Of a stretch of DNA of 24,745 nucleotides, positions 22,896-24,745 are shown piece by piece. Made by a program: the position numbers and the translations under genes. The first letter of the stretch is position 1, and each line of letters opens with the position of its first letter. The notes beneath the pieces are model-generated. The model did not search any database, was not told the origin of the DNA, and saw only the letters and a list, made by a program, of their open reading frames with translations. The stretch is from Oxalobacteraceae bacterium (GTDB taxonomy: Bacteria; Pseudomonadota; Gammaproteobacteria; Burkholderiales; Burkholderiaceae_D): NCBI GenBank assembly GCA_947487325.1, contig CANKWG010000006.1, positions 1-24,745 of the forward strand. Direction: 5' to 3'.

Positions 22896-23508
22896 CACTT
22901 CCTGTCTCTGCCAGTAAATTTCTCAACGCCGTGGTGTCGGCTCTTTCAATGCGCTTGCCGCCGCTGGTTCTCCCGCCGCCACGCAAATCATCCTGCTCGT
23001 AGATAGCCAGATGCACAACTTCATGCTTCCAGAAAAAAGACAGGGTCTCGACGCTGCGATCCGGGCGGCGGAAATGCGGGGTTTCCGACACTTCATAGTC
23101 CATGCCCGCGTTCAGCAAAAAAACCGCGACGTCTTTGCTGCTTTCAGTAAACAACTGCAGATGAATATCTGAATGTTCGCTGGCCGTGCCATTCAGAACT
23201 GCGCCCGTCAGGTAGGGCGTAAAGTCCTCGAATTTTTCCATCACCTCCAGCGCAAGCCGGCGCAAGTGTAACAAGTGCTGGCTTTGCTCCTCGCCCTGAA
23301 ACAGTGCCTGGTATTCCCGGACTTCTGCTTCGATTTGCGCATTGTCCGGCAGCACATCGCCGCGCACGCGTTGATTACCGAGGATCAGCCGTGCCGCTTT
23401 GCGCTTGGCCGTGCCGTAGTCCGCGCCATCTTCGGCGATCATGCGCGCGGCGGCGGCAGCGATTTCGGCCCGCAGCAACTCGGCATCACTCGGATAATTG
23501 ATATTCAT
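22888..23508 (-). CDS. Uncharacterised protein, nucleotidyltransferase-like
   Basis: About 206 residues, cytoplasmic, mostly helical. The central stretch GAVLNGTASEHSDIHLQLF resembles the catalytic signature of minimal nucleotidyltransferases (GS...G.A...SDIDL), but the first Ser is Ala and the second acidic residue of SDID is His. It is preceded by a helical region (HLLHLRRLALEVMEKF) and followed by a basic, glycine-rich end (DLRGGGRTSGGKRIERADT). Homologues beside mpl in betaproteobacteria are, as I recall, often labelled UDP-N-acetylmuramate-alanine ligase, which the sequence does not support (no P-loop). The start is uncertain: ATG 23508 or TTG 23523, neither with a Shine-Dalgarno. It overlaps the TlpA-like gene. 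Confidence 0.72.
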   Translation of the reverse strand: MNINYPSDAELLRAEIAAAAARMIAEDGADYGTAKRKAARLILGNQRVRGDVLPDNAQIEAEVREYQALFQGEEQSQHLLHLRRLALEVMEKFEDFTPYLTGAVLNGTASEHSDIHLQLFTESSKDVAVFLLNAGMDYEVSETPHFRRPDRSVETLSFFWKHEVVHLAIYEQDDLRGGGRTSGGKRIERADTTALRNLLAETGSDE

Positions 23509-23595
23509 GGGAAGCAAGGCCAAGATGATGGAGTGGGCGCTGACACAAGACGCTTCCCCCAGTCAATTGAGTACAAAAGCGCAGGTTGATCAGCA

Positions 23596-23623
23596 TTTCC
23601 ATCGTGCGCGCGTCAGGTAGAAT
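23596..23623 (+). promoter_or_regulatory. Candidate mpl promoter
   Basis: TTTCCA (23596-23601) and TAGAAT (23618-23623) with 16 bp between them, about 28 bp ahead of the mpl ATG. The -10 is a 5/6 match, the -35 is poor. A small inverted repeat GAATC-CCGAA-GATTC (23620-23634) overlaps the start region. Confidence 0.4.
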
Positions 23624-23650
23624 CCCGAAGATTCTCCGACACGATTCTAT

Positions 23651-24745
23651 ATGCATATCCACATTCTCGGCATTTGCGGCACTTTCATGGGTGGGCTGGC
23701 CGTGCTGGCGAAAGAGGCAGGTCACAAAGTCACCGGCTGCGATGCCAATGTTTATCCCCCCATGAGTACGCAACTGCGTGCGCAGGGGATTGAACTGATT
23801 GAGGGTTTTGGCCCGCATCAGCTGAGTTTGCAGCCCGATCTCTATGTCATCGGTAACGTCGTCTCACGCGGCAATCCATTGATGGAAGCCATCATGAACC
23901 GCGGACTGCCCTATGTATCCGGACCGCAATGGATAGGCGAACACATTTTGCATGACAAATGGGTGCTGGCCGTCGCCGGCACGCACGGCAAGACGACGAC
24001 CGCATCTATGCTGGCCTGGATACTCGAGCAGGCAGGTTACCAGCCTGGATTTCTGATTGGTGGTGTGCCACTTAATTTTGGTGTGTCGGCGCGCCTCGGT
24101 GCCAAGGGTGGTACGCCGTTCTTCGTCATCGAAGCCGATGAATACGACACCGCCTTCTTCGACAAGCGCAGCAAATTTGTGCATTACCGTCCCCGCACGG
24201 CAATATTCAATAATCTTGAGTACGACCATGCCGACATCTTTGCCGACCTCGCCGCCATTGAAACCCAGTTTCATCATCTAGTGCGTACGGTACCTGCGAT
24301 CGGGCGTCTGGTCGTCAATGGCCGTGAAGCCTCTTTACGTCGCGTAATCCATCGTGGCTGCTGGAGTGAAACCGAATGGTTTGGCGGCAGCGCCGAAGAT
24401 AGTGGCGCATGGGGCATGGTTGAGTATGCGGATGGCCGCTTTGATGTTCTTTTTCAGGGGCAGCTGCAGGGCACGGTGAGTTGGTCACTTAGTGGTGAGC
24501 ACAATCGCTGGAATGCTGTCGCAGCGATTGCAGCTGCACGGCACACGGGCGTGCCGCCGTCGCAGGCGATTGTCTCGCTGTCCAATTTCGAGAATGTGAA
24601 GCGTCGCATGGAGACGCGCGGTGTGGCTAATGGCGTGACCGTGATTGATGACTTTGCGCATCACCCGACAGCCATTGCGACTACCGTTGCAGGACTGCGG
24701 CACAAGGTCGGCAAGGCTCGTATTCTCGCCGTGCTCGAGCCTCGC
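23651..24745 (+). CDS. mpl: UDP-N-acetylmuramate:tripeptide ligase (3' end cut by window)
   Basis: Murein-recycling ligase that joins recovered L-Ala-gamma-D-Glu-meso-DAP to UDP-MurNAc in the cytoplasm. The frame is open from ATG 23651 to the last base, 365 of about 460 residues. The N-terminal Rossmann part is MHIHILGICGTFMGGLAVLA. The Mur ligase ATP loop is VAGTHGKTTTASM. ADEYDTAFFDKRSKF and NNLEYDHADIF, both typical of Mpl, follow, and the visible end ILAVLEPR leads into the C-terminal domain. The start ATG gives the family-typical MHIHILGI; no strong Shine-Dalgarno is seen. AmpD, in the same recycling pathway, is also in this window but not adjacent. Confidence 0.96.
   Translation, partial: MHIHILGICGTFMGGLAVLAKEAGHKVTGCDANVYPPMSTQLRAQGIELIEGFGPHQLSLQPDLYVIGNVVSRGNPLMEAIMNRGLPYVSGPQWIGEHILHDKWVLAVAGTHGKTTTASMLAWILEQAGYQPGFLIGGVPLNFGVSARLGAKGGTPFFVIEADEYDTAFFDKRSKFVHYRPRTAIFNNLEYDHADIFADLAAIETQFHHLVRTVPAIGRLVVNGREASLRRVIHRGCWSETEWFGGSAEDSGAWGMVEYADGRFDVLFQGQLQGTVSWSLSGEHNRWNAVAAIAAARHTGVPPSQAIVSLSNFENVKRRMETRGVANGVTVIDDFAHHPTAIATTVAGLRHKVGKARILAVLEPR

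Overview
The window reads as ordinary chromosomal DNA of a betaproteobacterium in the order Burkholderiales. The best fit is an Oxalobacteraceae-like lineage (Herminiimonas, Undibacterium, Janthinobacterium type). This rests on protein similarity and on remembered gene order (proB / CNP1-like / rppH / proS; ffh / ccsA-like / PP0621 / PilR-like / ampD / nrdAB / histone H1-like; prmA / accC / accB / aroQ / tlpA / mpl). No database search was run. I see no transposase, phage gene, CRISPR array, tRNA or rRNA.

Layout. (1) 1-5280: the end of proB (proline synthesis) faces a two-gene minus-strand unit, rppH and a CNP1-like secreted protein. proS, a lytic transglycosylase and a TPR lipoprotein-size secreted protein follow on the plus strand and end at a perfect hairpin terminator. 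(2) 5297-7403, minus: a lysine/alanine-tailed SWIB protein and ffh. (3) 7557-10413, plus: a CcsA/YpjD-like membrane protein, a PP0621-type zinc-ribbon protein, a PilR-like sigma-54 activator without a receiver domain, and ampD. (4) 10414-14914: nrdA and nrdB behind a sigma70-type promoter overlapped by two NrdR-box palindromes spaced 31 bp centre to centre. (5) 14915-15405: 490 bp without a gene but full of inverted repeats, including one good terminator and a 19-bp-stem hairpin. (6) 15406-16978, plus: histone H1-like protein, YggT and a DUF167 protein. (7) 17063-23508, minus: PfkB-family kinase, DUF3426 zinc-ribbon membrane protein, prmA, accC, accB, aroQ, a TlpA-like thioredoxin and a nucleotidyltransferase-like protein. 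(8) 23651-end, plus: mpl, cut by the window edge.

The functional themes are housekeeping: translation and secretion (proS, ffh, prmA), dNTP supply (nrdAB), fatty-acid precursor and aromatic synthesis (accBC, aroQ), murein recycling and turnover (ampD, mpl, lytic transglycosylase), RNA 5'-end processing (rppH), and nucleoid proteins with lysine-rich tails (two in the window).

I did not find an unmistakably new system. The points most worth a second look are: the PilR-like activator that has lost its receiver domain and whose expected sensor kinase is missing from the usual place; the compact NrdR-controlled nrd promoter with a long structured leader; the hairpin-dense gap between nrdB and the H1-like gene, a candidate non-coding RNA locus; and the nucleotidyltransferase-like protein with an altered catalytic motif beside mpl.
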